From positions 1 through 21,618 of the forward strand of contig NZ_CALDKF010000032.1 in assembly GCF_937898925.1 (NCBI RefSeq): DNA of 21,618 bases, written 5' to 3'. Each line of letters begins with the position of its first letter. The stretch's first letter is position 1. Below are positions 7,050-13,906 of this stretch, piece after piece. This DNA is from an uncultured Methanobrevibacter sp. GTDB lineage: Archaea > Methanobacteriota > Methanobacteria > Methanobacteriales > Methanobacteriaceae. Position numbers and translations under genes: made by a program. The notes beneath the pieces were generated by a model. It was not told the DNA's origin and searched no databases. It was given only the letters and a program-made list of their open reading frames with translations.

Positions 7050-7508
7050 TTAAGCCATTCTTTTTGCAAGATTATTAATATCTTCGCCTCTGTAACCTAA
7101 GGATCCGCCTTCGTTTACAGAATGTCTAATTCCTTTGTATCCTTTTCTTGGAGGATGTAAACGGAATACAGGTTTCATATCAATATCTTGAGCTTTGAGT
7201 TCTCCATTGAGTAATGCATTAGCTAATTCTTCGAAGGTAGAGTAATCAGTGTTTTCGCTCAAGTATTCTTCAGAGAGACGAGCTCCACCAACTAATCTTC
7301 CTCTTTTTTCAACAAGTTCAGTGAGAGTTTCTAAATCAACTTCACCCCAAGTGATGTAGTCTTTTGCTTTTTGGAGCATACCTTTGTAACTTGGGTTTTC
7401 ATCAACTAATACAGCATGACTAATTCTGTTTAATCTTAACATTTCTAAAGTACTAGCAATGCCTTGTTTAACACCAGTAGTACCTCTAATTCTAATTACT
7501 AAATACAT
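7050..7508 (-). CDS. rpl30: Ribosomal protein L30 (uL30)
   Basis: A 152-residue archaeal-type L30, much longer than the roughly 60-residue bacterial form. The N-terminal ferredoxin-like core starts MYLVIRIRGTTGVKQGIAST, and the archaeal/eukaryotic extension contains FRLHPPRKGYKGIRHS near the C-terminus (about 118-133). The ATG at 7508 is preceded by GGTGGTATC, directly after the rps5 stop, consistent with one mRNA. It binds 23S/5S rRNA regions of the large subunit. Confidence 0.96.
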   Translation of the reverse strand: MYLVIRIRGTTGVKQGIASTLEMLRLNRISHAVLVDENPSYKGMLQKAKDYITWGEVDLETLTELVEKRGRLVGGARLSEEYLSENTDYSTFEELANALLNGELKAQDIDMKPVFRLHPPRKGYKGIRHSVNEGGSLGYRGEDINNLAKRMA

Positions 7509-7519
7509 GATACCACCGT

Positions 7520-8161
7520 TTATTGGATTACTCCCATATTTTTAAGGTCTTGTTCTGAAGCTTTCATTCTGCTTGCTTCTTTTAAAGCTTCGAATACAGC
7601 ATTAGCAAAGTTTACAGTAGTTTGGGTTTGTCCACTTGCTTGAGACCATACGTCTTTGATACCAGCAAGGGAAAGGATGGTTTTACCAACATCACCAATA
7701 GCTAAACCTACACCTGCAGGAGCAGGTCTTAAGGTTACGTTTACACTACTTGCTTTACCGGTTACTTTGAAAGGAACAGTGTGTTGTCTTCCACAAACAC
7801 AACCCCAGTCTCCACAACCTCTTCTTACTTTAATAATGTTATATTTAGCGTTATCTACAGCTTTTCTGATAGCAGGACCTACTTCTCTAGCTTTACCTTG
7901 TCCTAAACCTACATAACCATTTTTGTTACCTACAGCAACGATTACTCTAAAGTTTACTTTTCTACCAGATTTGTGCATTCTTTGAACTAAATTTACATCC
8001 ATTACTTCTTCTTCTAAATCAGGAAGTAATGCATCTACAATTTCTAATTCCATTATAGGGAGACCTTTTTCGAAGATTTCGTCAATATCGGTGATATTTC
8101 CTGCTTTTACTTCTTTACCTAAATTGGTTTTAGGTTCCCAATCATCCATATTAAAGCTCAT
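7520..8161 (-). CDS. rps5: Ribosomal protein S5 (uS5)
   Basis: A 213-residue small-subunit protein of the decoding and mRNA-entry region. It has the S5 double-stranded-RNA-binding domain with GNKNGYVGLGQGKAREV at about residues 78-94, and the C-terminal domain with RPAPAGVGLAIGDVGKTIL at about 146-164. A Cys-rich motif RRGCGDWGCVCGRQHT (about 113-128) is typical of archaeal S5. Its ATG overlaps the rpl18 stop by four bases (ATGA at 8158-8161), and GAGG of the upstream gene acts as the ribosome-binding site, so translation is coupled. A second in-frame ATG (8149) is possible but less well placed. Confidence 0.96.
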   Translation of the reverse strand: MSFNMDDWEPKTNLGKEVKAGNITDIDEIFEKGLPIMELEIVDALLPDLEEEVMDVNLVQRMHKSGRKVNFRVIVAVGNKNGYVGLGQGKAREVGPAIRKAVDNAKYNIIKVRRGCGDWGCVCGRQHTVPFKVTGKASSVNVTLRPAPAGVGLAIGDVGKTILSLAGIKDVWSQASGQTQTTVNFANAVFEALKEASRMKASEQDLKNMGVIQ

Positions 8162-8739
8162 AATTCAGCCTCGTCAATTTTATTTTTAATTTCTTCAAAG
8201 TGTTCAGGCAAATCAGTAGGTTGAAGACCTTTAGCTAAGTATTGGGAGAATTTTTTGTTTAATTCCTCTTCATCTAAGCTTTCTGCATATTCTGCAATGT
8301 GTTCACCATTAATTCTGTCTTCAGTAGGGATAATAGATTCACCGTATGGTACGTTTAAACCAGCATCTGCAGCACCTTTAACAGCAGCAAATACTTTTGA
8401 TCCTCTAATAGGAGATTTTAAACCAATGTCAGCAACTGCATAGTCGATACCTGCTGCAACAGCTTTTTTACCACATAAGTATGCAGTTAAATAAACAGCA
8501 CTAGTGTTTTTGTTTCCTGCTAACCAACCTAATTTGTTTAATTCTTTACTGTGAGCTGATACAACAGTTTCATCACCGTCTTTACCAACATTGATCACTT
8601 GAACAATACAGTTAGCGTTGGAAATTCTTACAACTAATCTGGATTTATCTACATCAACTAATTTCGCTCTAGTAGCATAATCAGTTTTACCTTCTCTTCT
8701 TCTTCTGAATGCTACTTTATAATTTGATCCGCTTGCCAA
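8158..8739 (-). CDS. rpl18: Ribosomal protein L18 (uL18), probable TTG start
   Basis: A large-subunit protein that binds 5S rRNA. The body begins SGSNYKVAFRRRREGKTDYA, the archaeal L18 signature, and the rest (about 193 residues) matches family length. An in-frame ATG exists at 8745, but GGAGG lies only one base before it. The TTG at 8739 is seven bases from the same GGAGG and gives an N-terminus M-A-S-G, close to the MA-x-G start I recall for archaeal L18, so I prefer TTG. The ribosome-binding site overlaps the rpl19e stop. The 3' end overlaps rps5 (ATGA). If ATG is used, the protein gains only two residues. Confidence 0.92.
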   Translation of the reverse strand: MASGSNYKVAFRRRREGKTDYATRAKLVDVDKSRLVVRISNANCIVQVINVGKDGDETVVSAHSKELNKLGWLAGNKNTSAVYLTAYLCGKKAVAAGIDYAVADIGLKSPIRGSKVFAAVKGAADAGLNVPYGESIIPTEDRINGEHIAEYAESLDEEELNKKFSQYLAKGLQPTDLPEHFEEIKNKIDEAEL

Positions 8740-8750
8740 GTCCATTCCTC

Positions 8751-9197
8751 CTATTTGATTAAATCATGGTCTCTAGCGTAAGTTTTCATGTAAGATTTAC
8801 TTCTGAAAGCTCCACCTTTTGCCATTTTGTATAATTTACGGTAGGTAGTACGGTCAATTTCACCAGCGTCTCTCATGTCTTTTAAGTCAGTTCTTAAAGC
8901 ACGGATGGTTTTCATCCAGACTTGTTTCTTAGGAGTACGAGCGTTTTTAGCTCCTTTGATACTACCTCTTCCTTTACGTTTACCTTTTTTCTTTTGCTCT
9001 TTGATTTTTTTAGATCTGTAGCTACTAATACCAGTTTTTGGTTTAGCTTTGATAATACCTTGATCTATAAGTTGTTTGATACCGTCTCTTGTAATAGCTC
9101 TAGAAACTTCTTCAATTTCATCAGGATCTATCCATACACGGTTTACTCCAACTTTAAGTATACTAGCAGCTAATCTTTTTTGTGTAGTAAGATTCAT
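8751..9197 (-). CDS. rpl19e: Ribosomal protein L19e
   Basis: A 148-residue, very basic helical protein (eL19) present in archaea and eukaryotes only. It spans the large subunit and helps form a bridge to the small subunit. Recognisable segments are LTTQKRLAASILKVGVNRVW at the start and a Lys/Gly/Arg-rich stretch KIKEQKKKGKRKGRGSIKG (about 64-82). The ATG at 9197 follows GGAGG with 7 nt spacing. Upstream lies an unusual 490-nt non-coding gap, including a perfect 9-bp hairpin 28 nt before the start, so this gene may head its own transcript instead of being read only from rpl32e. Confidence 0.96.
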   Translation of the reverse strand: MNLTTQKRLAASILKVGVNRVWIDPDEIEEVSRAITRDGIKQLIDQGIIKAKPKTGISSYRSKKIKEQKKKGKRKGRGSIKGAKNARTPKKQVWMKTIRALRTDLKDMRDAGEIDRTTYRKLYKMAKGGAFRSKSYMKTYARDHDLIK

Positions 9198-9224
9198 TAA
9201 TAATCCTCCATTTAGTTAGCTGAT

Positions 9225-9251
9225 AAACTTGAATAAAATTTCTTCAAGTTT
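9225..9251 (-). promoter_or_regulatory. Perfect 9-bp hairpin in the rpl19e leader
   Basis: AAACTTGAA (9225-9233) pairs exactly with TTCAAGTTT (9243-9251) around a 9-nt loop, ending 28 nt before the rpl19e ATG. There is no T run after it, so a terminator is unlikely. A leader element, such as a binding site for a ribosomal protein, or an RNA processing site is possible. Confidence 0.4.
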
Positions 9252-9352
9252 CCCTTTAATTCAAATAAATTAAAATTCATTTGTTAATTTAATTGTTTTA
9301 ATTTAATTGTTAGCTCTTTATAAGAAAAAAGATTCTCTTGCTTGACTTTTGG

Positions 9353-9366
9353 CCAATATATTTAAA
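9353..9366 (-). promoter_or_regulatory. Possible rpl19e promoter (TATA-like)
   Basis: The minus strand reads TTTAAATATATTGG here. With the usual 25-nt spacing, transcription would start near 9330 and give a leader of about 130 nt for rpl19e. Based on pattern only. Confidence 0.28.
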
Positions 9367-9487
9367 AAATAAATTTTCCATAAATTTACTCATTAAATTA
9401 CACACAATTAATTATTTAACCTTTATCCCGGAATTTATTATACTAAATTCCCGAATCAATTAATTGATTAGAATCATTGTCATATAT

Positions 9488-9542
9488 GTTGTGGTATGAG
9501 GTTAAAGACGTATTCAATAATCCCTTACCAACTTTATACAAC
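9488..9542. ncRNA. Candidate folded RNA between rpl32e and rpl19e
   Basis: GTTGT (9488-9492) pairs with ACAAC (9538-9542). Directly inside, GGTATGAGGTT (9493-9503) pairs with AATCCCTTACC (9519-9529) with 9 of 11 positions paired, leaving an 8-nt one-sided bulge. The element is GC-richer than its surroundings. On the minus strand a TATA-like TTTATAAAAGC (around 9566-9578) is suitably placed upstream. On the plus strand CCCCTATTTTTCTT follows as a possible end signal. The strand is undecided and no known family is recognised. Confidence 0.3.
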
Positions 9543-9565
9543 GCCCCTATTTTTCTTACAAGTAA

Positions 9566-9578
9566 GCTTTTATAAATT
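9566..9578 (-). promoter_or_regulatory. Possible promoter within the spc break
   Basis: The minus strand reads AATTTATAAAAGC, a good TATA-box match, about 110 nt after the rpl32e stop. A start about 25 nt downstream would fall near 9545, just before the folded element at 9488-9542. Confidence 0.3.
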
Positions 9579-9690
9579 TATGATTTTAAAAATTTACTTT
9601 AAATTAAATCGCATAACAATTTTTAGGAAATGAAAAAACTTAGTTTTATCATCTATCATGAGAAAAATTTAAATTTTTCTTTCTTTACAT

Positions 9691-10017
9691 TTATTTATTT
9701 AAAACTTTTATACCTAATTCTGATGCTTTTTCTAACATCAATTCTTTTTTACGTTTACCAATAGTAGCACTGATTCTTGCAGCTTCAGTTTCGCCGTCAA
9801 GTGCTTCTAATTCTTTCATGTTATTAACAAGAACATCTTTGTAACCAGAAGGATGTAATCCTCTAGTAGCTCTAGGAGTACGATAACCGATAGATGGCAT
9901 TGCAGGTTTACCTGCTTCGTATCTTCTCATTTTACTAGTTTTTCCTCTAGGACGTCTCCATTTGGTTCCTAATTTTTTATAACGAGCATATTCTTGTCTT
10001 TTAAAATCTTTACTCAT
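9691..10017 (-). CDS. rpl32e: Ribosomal protein L32e
   Basis: A 108-residue basic large-subunit protein (eL32), shared by archaea and eukaryotes. The segment KRQEYARYKKLGTKWRRPRG (residues 6-25) and the RGLHPSGYKDVLV motif (about 52-64) are diagnostic. It is somewhat shorter than many archaeal L32e proteins (about 130), with a brief N-terminus. The ATG at 10017 follows GGTGAT with 4 nt spacing, and the rpl6 stop is 17 nt upstream, so it is cotranscribed with rpl6. The usual partner rpl19e is 490 nt away. Confidence 0.95.
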   Translation of the reverse strand: MSKDFKRQEYARYKKLGTKWRRPRGKTSKMRRYEAGKPAMPSIGYRTPRATRGLHPSGYKDVLVNNMKELEALDGETEAARISATIGKRKKELMLEKASELGIKVLNK

Positions 10018-10034
10018 TCAAATCACCATTATAA

Positions 10035-10574
10035 CTATTCTCTACTAGTTAAATAGATACCATCCTGGAATACTCTAGGATCTTTACCTCTAATTTTAGT
10101 AGCTTGTTCTAAGTTAGCCATAGTTTGACCGACATCTTCCTTGTTAACACCAGTAATGATTACTTCATCACCTTTAACTTGAACTTTAGCATCTCCAACG
10201 ATTTTTGAAGATCTAGGATGTCTTTCTCCAATAAAGTTCTCGATAGTAACAGTTTTTTCTTTGTCTTGAACTTTTACAGCCATTGGAAAGTGAGCAAATA
10301 CAATTTTCATATGATAAGTGAAACCATCGGTTACACCAGTAATCATATTGTTGATGTGAGCTCTAGTAGTTCCAATCATGGATTTGTCTTTCTTTTTAGG
10401 GAAAGCGGTTTCAAGAACAACAAGATTATCTTCTTTTGCAATAGTTACATTAGGATAAGTAAATTTTCTGGAAGTTTCACCATTTGGTCCTTTTACAGTA
10501 ACTTCATCTCCAATTATAACTTCAACGCCTTCAGGGATTTCAATTTCTTCCCTTATAGCTGCAGCTAATACCAT
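10035..10574 (-). CDS. rpl6: Ribosomal protein L6 (uL6)
   Basis: A 179-residue large-subunit protein near the sarcin-ricin loop and factor-binding site. Two L6 repeats are visible: the first contains EGVEVIIGDEVTVKGPNGE (about 15-33), and the second contains FIGERHPRSSKIVGDAKVQV (about 114-133) followed by EDVGQTMANLEQATKIRGKD. The ATG at 10574 is preceded by GGTGATTAAAT. That GGTGAT overlaps the rps8 stop codon (TAG), which suggests coupled translation with rps8. Confidence 0.96.
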   Translation of the reverse strand: MVLAAAIREEIEIPEGVEVIIGDEVTVKGPNGETSRKFTYPNVTIAKEDNLVVLETAFPKKKDKSMIGTTRAHINNMITGVTDGFTYHMKIVFAHFPMAVKVQDKEKTVTIENFIGERHPRSSKIVGDAKVQVKGDEVIITGVNKEDVGQTMANLEQATKIRGKDPRVFQDGIYLTSRE

Positions 10575-10584
10575 ATTTAATCAC

Positions 10585-10977
10585 CTAATACATGTAAGCC
10601 AACAAACGTCCGCCGATACCTCTTTCTTTAGCTTCTCTGTGGGTCATGATACCTTCAGGAGTAGTTACGATTAAGATACCGAAGTTCTTTGCTGGTAAAT
10701 ATCTTTTTTCGAATTTCTCAAATTCATCTTTCTTTACAGCATGACGAGGTTTAATTACACCACATTGATTGATGTTACCTTCCAATTCTACTTCGAATTT
10801 TCCAGCTTTGTTGTCATCTATAAATTCAAATTCACCTATATAATTCTCTTTTTGCATAGTGCTTAACACGCGTCCAATTAATTTGGATGCTGGAGAAATA
10901 GTACAGTGGTCATTTACTTGACGTTCGTTATTTCTAATGTTTGTTAAAGCATCAGCAAGAGGGTCCATAAGAGTCAT
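10585..10977 (-). CDS. rps8: Ribosomal protein S8 (uS8)
   Basis: A 130-residue small-subunit protein that binds helix 21 of 16S rRNA and is an early assembly factor. The N-terminus MTLMDPLADALTNIRNNE and the C-terminal VTTPEGIMTHREAKERGIGG are family signatures. An in-frame GTG three codons further upstream (10986) lies inside the AAGGTG ribosome-binding site, so I use the ATG at 10977, which also gives the length I recall for archaeal S8. It follows rps14 by 14 nt and is followed by rpl6. Confidence 0.96.
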   Translation of the reverse strand: MTLMDPLADALTNIRNNERQVNDHCTISPASKLIGRVLSTMQKENYIGEFEFIDDNKAGKFEVELEGNINQCGVIKPRHAVKKDEFEKFEKRYLPAKNFGILIVTTPEGIMTHREAKERGIGGRLLAYMY

Positions 10978-10991
10978 AATAAACACCTTTC

Positions 10992-11135
10992 TTAATTATA
11001 TTTTTTAAATCCTATTTTAGGAGCAATTTCTCTAAAACATTGCCTGCATAAGTTGAGTCCGTATCTGCTTACAATAGCAGAGTGGTCTCCACAACGGCTA
11101 CATTTTTTTGCTGCTTTTCCGTATTTTCTTGGCAA
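10992..11135 (-). CDS. rps14: Ribosomal protein S14, zinc-binding type (uS14), TTG start
   Basis: A 47-residue zinc-binding small-subunit protein, short enough to be missed by length filters. The sequence starts M(TTG)PRKYGKAAKKCSRCG and ends APKIGFKKYN. Zinc ligands are C12/C15 (CSRC) and C30/C33 (CRQC). There is no in-frame ATG before the conserved N-terminus. A TTG at 11135 sits 5-6 nt after GGTGA, so TTG is the evident start codon. It lies between rpl5 and rps8 exactly as in other archaea. In the 30S head it binds near the junction of three rRNA helices. Confidence 0.95.
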   Translation of the reverse strand: MPRKYGKAAKKCSRCGDHSAIVSRYGLNLCRQCFREIAPKIGFKKYN

Positions 11136-11184
11136 TATAATCACCTTAACATATCATTTTAATTTCAAATTACCTTTTGCAGGA

Positions 11185-11709
11185 TTATTCGTAGTCCTCT
11201 TCCTCAGCAATGGTAACATTGAATTTTTCTTCCATAAATTTCATAGTTTCTTCAGGAGTGATTCTATGTCTTTTTGGAATAGATTTCTTTTGGATTTTTC
11301 TTCTTTTAATTCTATAACCAGGTTTTTCAAAGGTGATAGAAAGATTCATACCAAAAATACCAATATCTGGATCATATCTCATTCCAGGAATATCAATATG
11401 TTCTCTAATACCGAAAGAAACATTACCTTGTGCATCAAATTGACTAGGTCTTAATTTGTTGTTAATACCTTCTAAAACCAATTTAATTGCATCTTCAGCT
11501 TTTTCTCCACGGAGAGTTACTTTACATGCAATAGGTTGTCTTTTTCTGATACCCCATTCTGGGTTAGTTACTTTGGAATAGGTCTTAACAGGGGTTTGAC
11601 CAGTCATGTTTTCAATAAGAGTCATAGCTCTTGATAATTTTTCACCAGCTTCACCAACACCAATGTTGATGGTAGCTTTTGAAATGATAACTTCATTCAT
11701 TGGGTTCAT
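11185..11709 (-). CDS. rpl5: Ribosomal protein L5 (uL5)
   Basis: A 174-residue 5S-rRNA-binding protein of the central protuberance. Recognisable parts are ISKATINIGVGEAGEKLSRA (about 9-28) and the GIRKRQPIACKVTLRG segment (about 53-68). The ATG at 11709 overlaps the rps4e TGA by four bases (ATGA), and GGAGGTTA upstream lies within rps4e, so the two genes are coupled. A second ATG three codons on (11700) is possible but farther from that site. The C-terminal end is acidic (EEDYE). Confidence 0.96.
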   Translation of the reverse strand: MNPMNEVIISKATINIGVGEAGEKLSRAMTLIENMTGQTPVKTYSKVTNPEWGIRKRQPIACKVTLRGEKAEDAIKLVLEGINNKLRPSQFDAQGNVSFGIREHIDIPGMRYDPDIGIFGMNLSITFEKPGYRIKRRKIQKKSIPKRHRITPEETMKFMEEKFNVTIAEEEDYE

Positions 11710-12440
11710 TGGTTAACCTCCAATAAGTCAATAGCTGGTTCATCTTTACCGATTACAAATGCATATTCTTTTAAGGTTAAGAAAGAATCGCCATTTGCCT
11801 TTTCGATAATTGCAGTATTTGGTTTGGAAGATTCATCCACAATAACTTCTTGGATTTTACCGAGTTCACCAGTGTGTTTACCACCAGTAACGAGTACAAC
11901 TACACCATCTTCAAATTTGAAGTTTTCTTTGATTTCCTGTTCAGGAATACCAATGCATATTACATCTTGACCTGCATATACATCTTCATCAACTAAAACG
12001 TTTCTACCATCGTGAAGGTTTAATTGGGTTTTTCCGCCTTTAATAGTAGATTTGTTTACGACTTTAGCTAATTTGTAAGTTGCATCTTCTGCAGAAATTG
12101 GGTGTAAAGTTAATCTTCCTTTAGTATCTAAAAGGATTCTGTAATTTTCTTCAGTTTTAGGAATAGTTAAGACATCCATAAAACCGACAGGGAATTTATA
12201 ATCTTTTACAGCTCTTCCATCAATTAATACATTACCTGTATTGATAATTCTTTTTGCTTCTCTGGAGTTATCAGCAAGACCTAAAATGTCTCTGATGATA
12301 ACGAGTAAAGGTAAAGAATCTTCAATAGCGTGAGAACCAGGAGCAGGTTTTACTGTCCAGGTGTCTTCTTTAGGATGGATAGGCCAGCTTTTAGGTGCTT
12401 TATACCTTTTAAGATGCTTTCTAGATCCCATTTTTGCCAT
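11706..12440 (-). CDS. rps4e: Ribosomal protein S4e
   Basis: A 244-residue small-subunit protein (eS4) of archaea and eukaryotes. Order of parts: N-terminal KMGSRKHLKRYKAPKSWPI (residues 3-21), S4-type RNA-binding domain at about 42-105, a central eS4 domain, and a KOW motif with VVVLVTGGKHTGELGKIQEV at about 180-199. The ATG at 12440 comes one base after the rpl24 stop and six bases after GGAGG. An alternative ATG at codon 4 would give MGSRKH, the start I recall for some relatives, but spacing favours the first. The 3' end overlaps rpl5. Confidence 0.96.
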   Translation of the reverse strand: MAKMGSRKHLKRYKAPKSWPIHPKEDTWTVKPAPGSHAIEDSLPLLVIIRDILGLADNSREAKRIINTGNVLIDGRAVKDYKFPVGFMDVLTIPKTEENYRILLDTKGRLTLHPISAEDATYKLAKVVNKSTIKGGKTQLNLHDGRNVLVDEDVYAGQDVICIGIPEQEIKENFKFEDGVVVLVTGGKHTGELGKIQEVIVDESSKPNTAIIEKANGDSFLTLKEYAFVIGKDEPAIDLLEVNQ

Positions 12441-12441
12441 C

Positions 12442-12786
12442 TTATTCCTCCATATTTAATCTTCTTTCATCTTTTAAATCAGCTTCAATAATCATCAAGT
12501 TGGATGGGTGGATTGGAAGCAATACAGCGTTTCCGTCAGGTTTGCTTAAAGTAACTCCTTCAACGGTAACTTTGTATCTTTTTGCATCAATAGATTCAAC
12601 TTTTCCTTCATGACCTTTAAAGTCACCACGAACAACTTGAACTTTGTCTCCAACTCTTATTGGTAAAGATCTTTTACCAATGTCTGCTCTTAAATCTTTG
12701 CTTAAATTAGCACTCATGAGTTTACGACGAATGTGTAAAGGAGCAGTGTAGAGAGCTTTTCTTTGTTTTCTTGGTTGAATTGACAT
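12442..12786 (-). CDS. rpl24: Ribosomal protein L24 (uL24)
   Basis: A 114-residue large-subunit assembly-initiator protein near the exit tunnel. The N-terminal RKQRKALYTAPLHIRRKLMS (about 6-25) is the archaeal/eukaryotic signature (L26-like). A KOW motif follows at about 43-70 with VGDKVQVVRGDFKGHEGKVE. The ATG at 12786 follows GGTGATTAA, 15 nt after rpl14. The last codons contain the GGAGG used by rps4e, so the two genes are translationally linked. Confidence 0.96.
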   Translation of the reverse strand: MSIQPRKQRKALYTAPLHIRRKLMSANLSKDLRADIGKRSLPIRVGDKVQVVRGDFKGHEGKVESIDAKRYKVTVEGVTLSKPDGNAVLLPIHPSNLMIIEADLKDERRLNMEE

Positions 12787-12801
12787 TTAATCACCATAAA
12801 C

Positions 12802-13200
12802 TTAAATTAATATGCTTGCTGCACTGCCTACACTAGGCCATTTGTCAGCTGCTTCTTTAGCAACAGGTCCTCTGATTTCAGAACCTTTCAATACTCCTTC
12901 AGGAGTAATGATTACTGCAGCATTGTCTTCGAATTTTACACGAAGACCATCAGCACGTCTGTATTCTTTTTTCTGTCTTACAACAACTGCGTTGACAACT
13001 TCTCTTCTCATATCAGCAGTCCCTTTCTTTACAGAAGCAACTACCATATCACCGACACCAGCTACGTCGAGTCTTCTACGAACACCTTTAAATCCTTTTA
13101 CAGAAATAATTTCGATTTCACGAGCACCAGTATTGTCAACACATTGAAGTCTTGCACCAATTGGTAAAGCTTTAGTTACGCTGGATGTAGTAGGTTTCAT
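12802..13200 (-). CDS. rpl14: Ribosomal protein L14 (uL14)
   Basis: A 132-residue large-subunit protein at the subunit interface (bridge B5/B8 region). The N-terminus MKPTTSSVTKALPIGARLQC and CVDNTGAREIEIISVKG are typical, and the C-terminus GSEIRGPVAKEAADKWP is diagnostic. In-frame ATGs four and three codons upstream (13212 and 13209) overlap the GGTGAT ribosome-binding site and the rps17 end. The ATG at 13200 has proper spacing (8 nt) and gives the archaeal length, so I chose it. It is separated from the rps17 stop by one base. Confidence 0.95.
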   Translation of the reverse strand: MKPTTSSVTKALPIGARLQCVDNTGAREIEIISVKGFKGVRRRLDVAGVGDMVVASVKKGTADMRREVVNAVVVRQKKEYRRADGLRVKFEDNAAVIITPEGVLKGSEIRGPVAKEAADKWPSVGSAASILI

Positions 13201-13201
13201 T

Positions 13202-13522
13202 CTAATCATCACCTTTTACTTCAACTAATACAAAGTGTTTAGTTTTACTTAATGGTCTACATTCTGCAATTTTTACAGCATCACCAATTTTTACATCAAG
13301 ACAATCAGGTTTGTGAACGTTAATTCTTGATTTCCTTTTTTCGTATCTTTCATATTTTCTAATGAACTTGTAGAAACTACGTTCTACAGTAATAGTCCTT
13401 TCTGCTTTATTAGTAGTAACAACACCTTCAAGGACTTGTCCTCTAACAGATAAAGTACCATGGAAAGGGCAGTTAGGATCATCACATTTAGTTTCTGGTT
13501 CCTTAACATTAAGACCAACCAT
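13202..13522 (-). CDS. rps17: Ribosomal protein S17 (uS17)
   Basis: A 106-residue primary 16S-rRNA-binding protein with an OB fold. An archaeal N-terminal extension carries KCDDPNCPFHG (about 12-22). The core VRGQVLEGVVTTNKAERTITVE (beginning about residue 26) and the HKPDCLDVKIGDAVKIAECRPLSKTKHFV region (from about 70) identify the family. The ATG at 13522 follows GGTGATAAA. The last two codons (GAT GAT) double as part of the rpl14 ribosome-binding site. Rnp1 lies directly upstream, the usual archaeal order. Confidence 0.96.
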   Translation of the reverse strand: MVGLNVKEPETKCDDPNCPFHGTLSVRGQVLEGVVTTNKAERTITVERSFYKFIRKYERYEKRKSRINVHKPDCLDVKIGDAVKIAECRPLSKTKHFVLVEVKGDD

Positions 13523-13532
13523 TTTATCACCA

Positions 13533-13865
13533 TTAAATTTTTTTATATCTTCTTTTTATCCTATCTTCAGGACGATTCAACAATATTTTACCATCAATTT
13601 CAACTATGGTCCCATCCGGAACCTTAAATTGAAATACAGAAACATCTTTCTGAATTAATTTCTCTTTATAAATAAAATTAAAATCATTCTGATTAGAACT
13701 TAAGTCTTCATCTTGAACATTTTCCTTCACTTCAATCCTTAAAGTCTTTTTGGTTTCATCAATGACTGTTCCCTGTAGCCCTATCAAAGAGGGATTGGAA
13801 CTGTCAACAACTTTAAGTTCTAACCCAATTAATTCATGATAGAATATATTTTTTGAGCTTATCAT
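13533..13865 (-). CDS. rnp1: RNase P protein component 1 (Rpp29/Pop4 homologue)
   Basis: A 110-residue archaeal Rpp29, one of the protein subunits that, with RNase P RNA, trims the 5' leader from pre-tRNA. It forms an Sm-like beta barrel and pairs with Rpp21. Family features are YHELIGLELKVVDSSNPSLIGLQGTVIDETKKT (about 9-41) and the C-terminal KVPDGTIVEIDGKILLNRPEDRIKRR. The segment at about 47-60 is more acidic and Asn/Ser-rich than I would expect. The ATG at 13865 has only a weak GAGG site. Placement between sui1 and rps17 is the standard archaeal arrangement and makes the assignment firm. Confidence 0.92.
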   Translation of the reverse strand: MISSKNIFYHELIGLELKVVDSSNPSLIGLQGTVIDETKKTLRIEVKENVQDEDLSSNQNDFNFIYKEKLIQKDVSVFQFKVPDGTIVEIDGKILLNRPEDRIKRRYKKI

Positions 13866-13906
13866 TCTAAGCCTCAGTATGTGAATTTAGGATATGAATT
13901 ATGACA

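Larger units (their letters stand above)
9198..9690. other. 490-nt non-coding break inside the spc cluster
   Basis: No ORF of coding character lies between rpl32e and rpl19e, genes that are normally adjacent within a few bases. Visible structure: hairpin 9225-9251, TATA-like blocks on the minus strand at 9353-9366 and 9566-9578, hairpin GGAATTTA/TAAATTCC (9430-9437, 9444-9451), a perfect 16-bp palindrome AATCAATTAATTGATT (9454-9469), and a longer imperfect stem at 9488-9542. Confidence 0.6.

Noticed and set aside
10218..10568. Plus-strand ORF of 116 codons
   Set aside because: Lies wholly antisense to rpl6 and has the Asn/Phe/Ser-rich composition of a shadow frame.
10978..10986. GTG start for rps8 adding M-F-I
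   Set aside because: This GTG is part of the AAGGTG ribosome-binding site. The ATG at 10977 is correctly spaced and fits family length.
11053..11454. Plus-strand ORF of 133 codons
   Set aside because: Antisense to rps14 and rpl5, Phe/Ser-rich as expected from the complement of basic AT-rich genes. No family features.
12812..13147. Plus-strand ORF of 111 codons
   Set aside because: Lies wholly antisense to rpl14, with no independent start signals or conserved motifs.
13201..13212. Upstream ATG starts for rpl14
   Set aside because: They overlap the ribosome-binding site and rps17 stop. The ATG at 13200 is better spaced and gives 132 residues.
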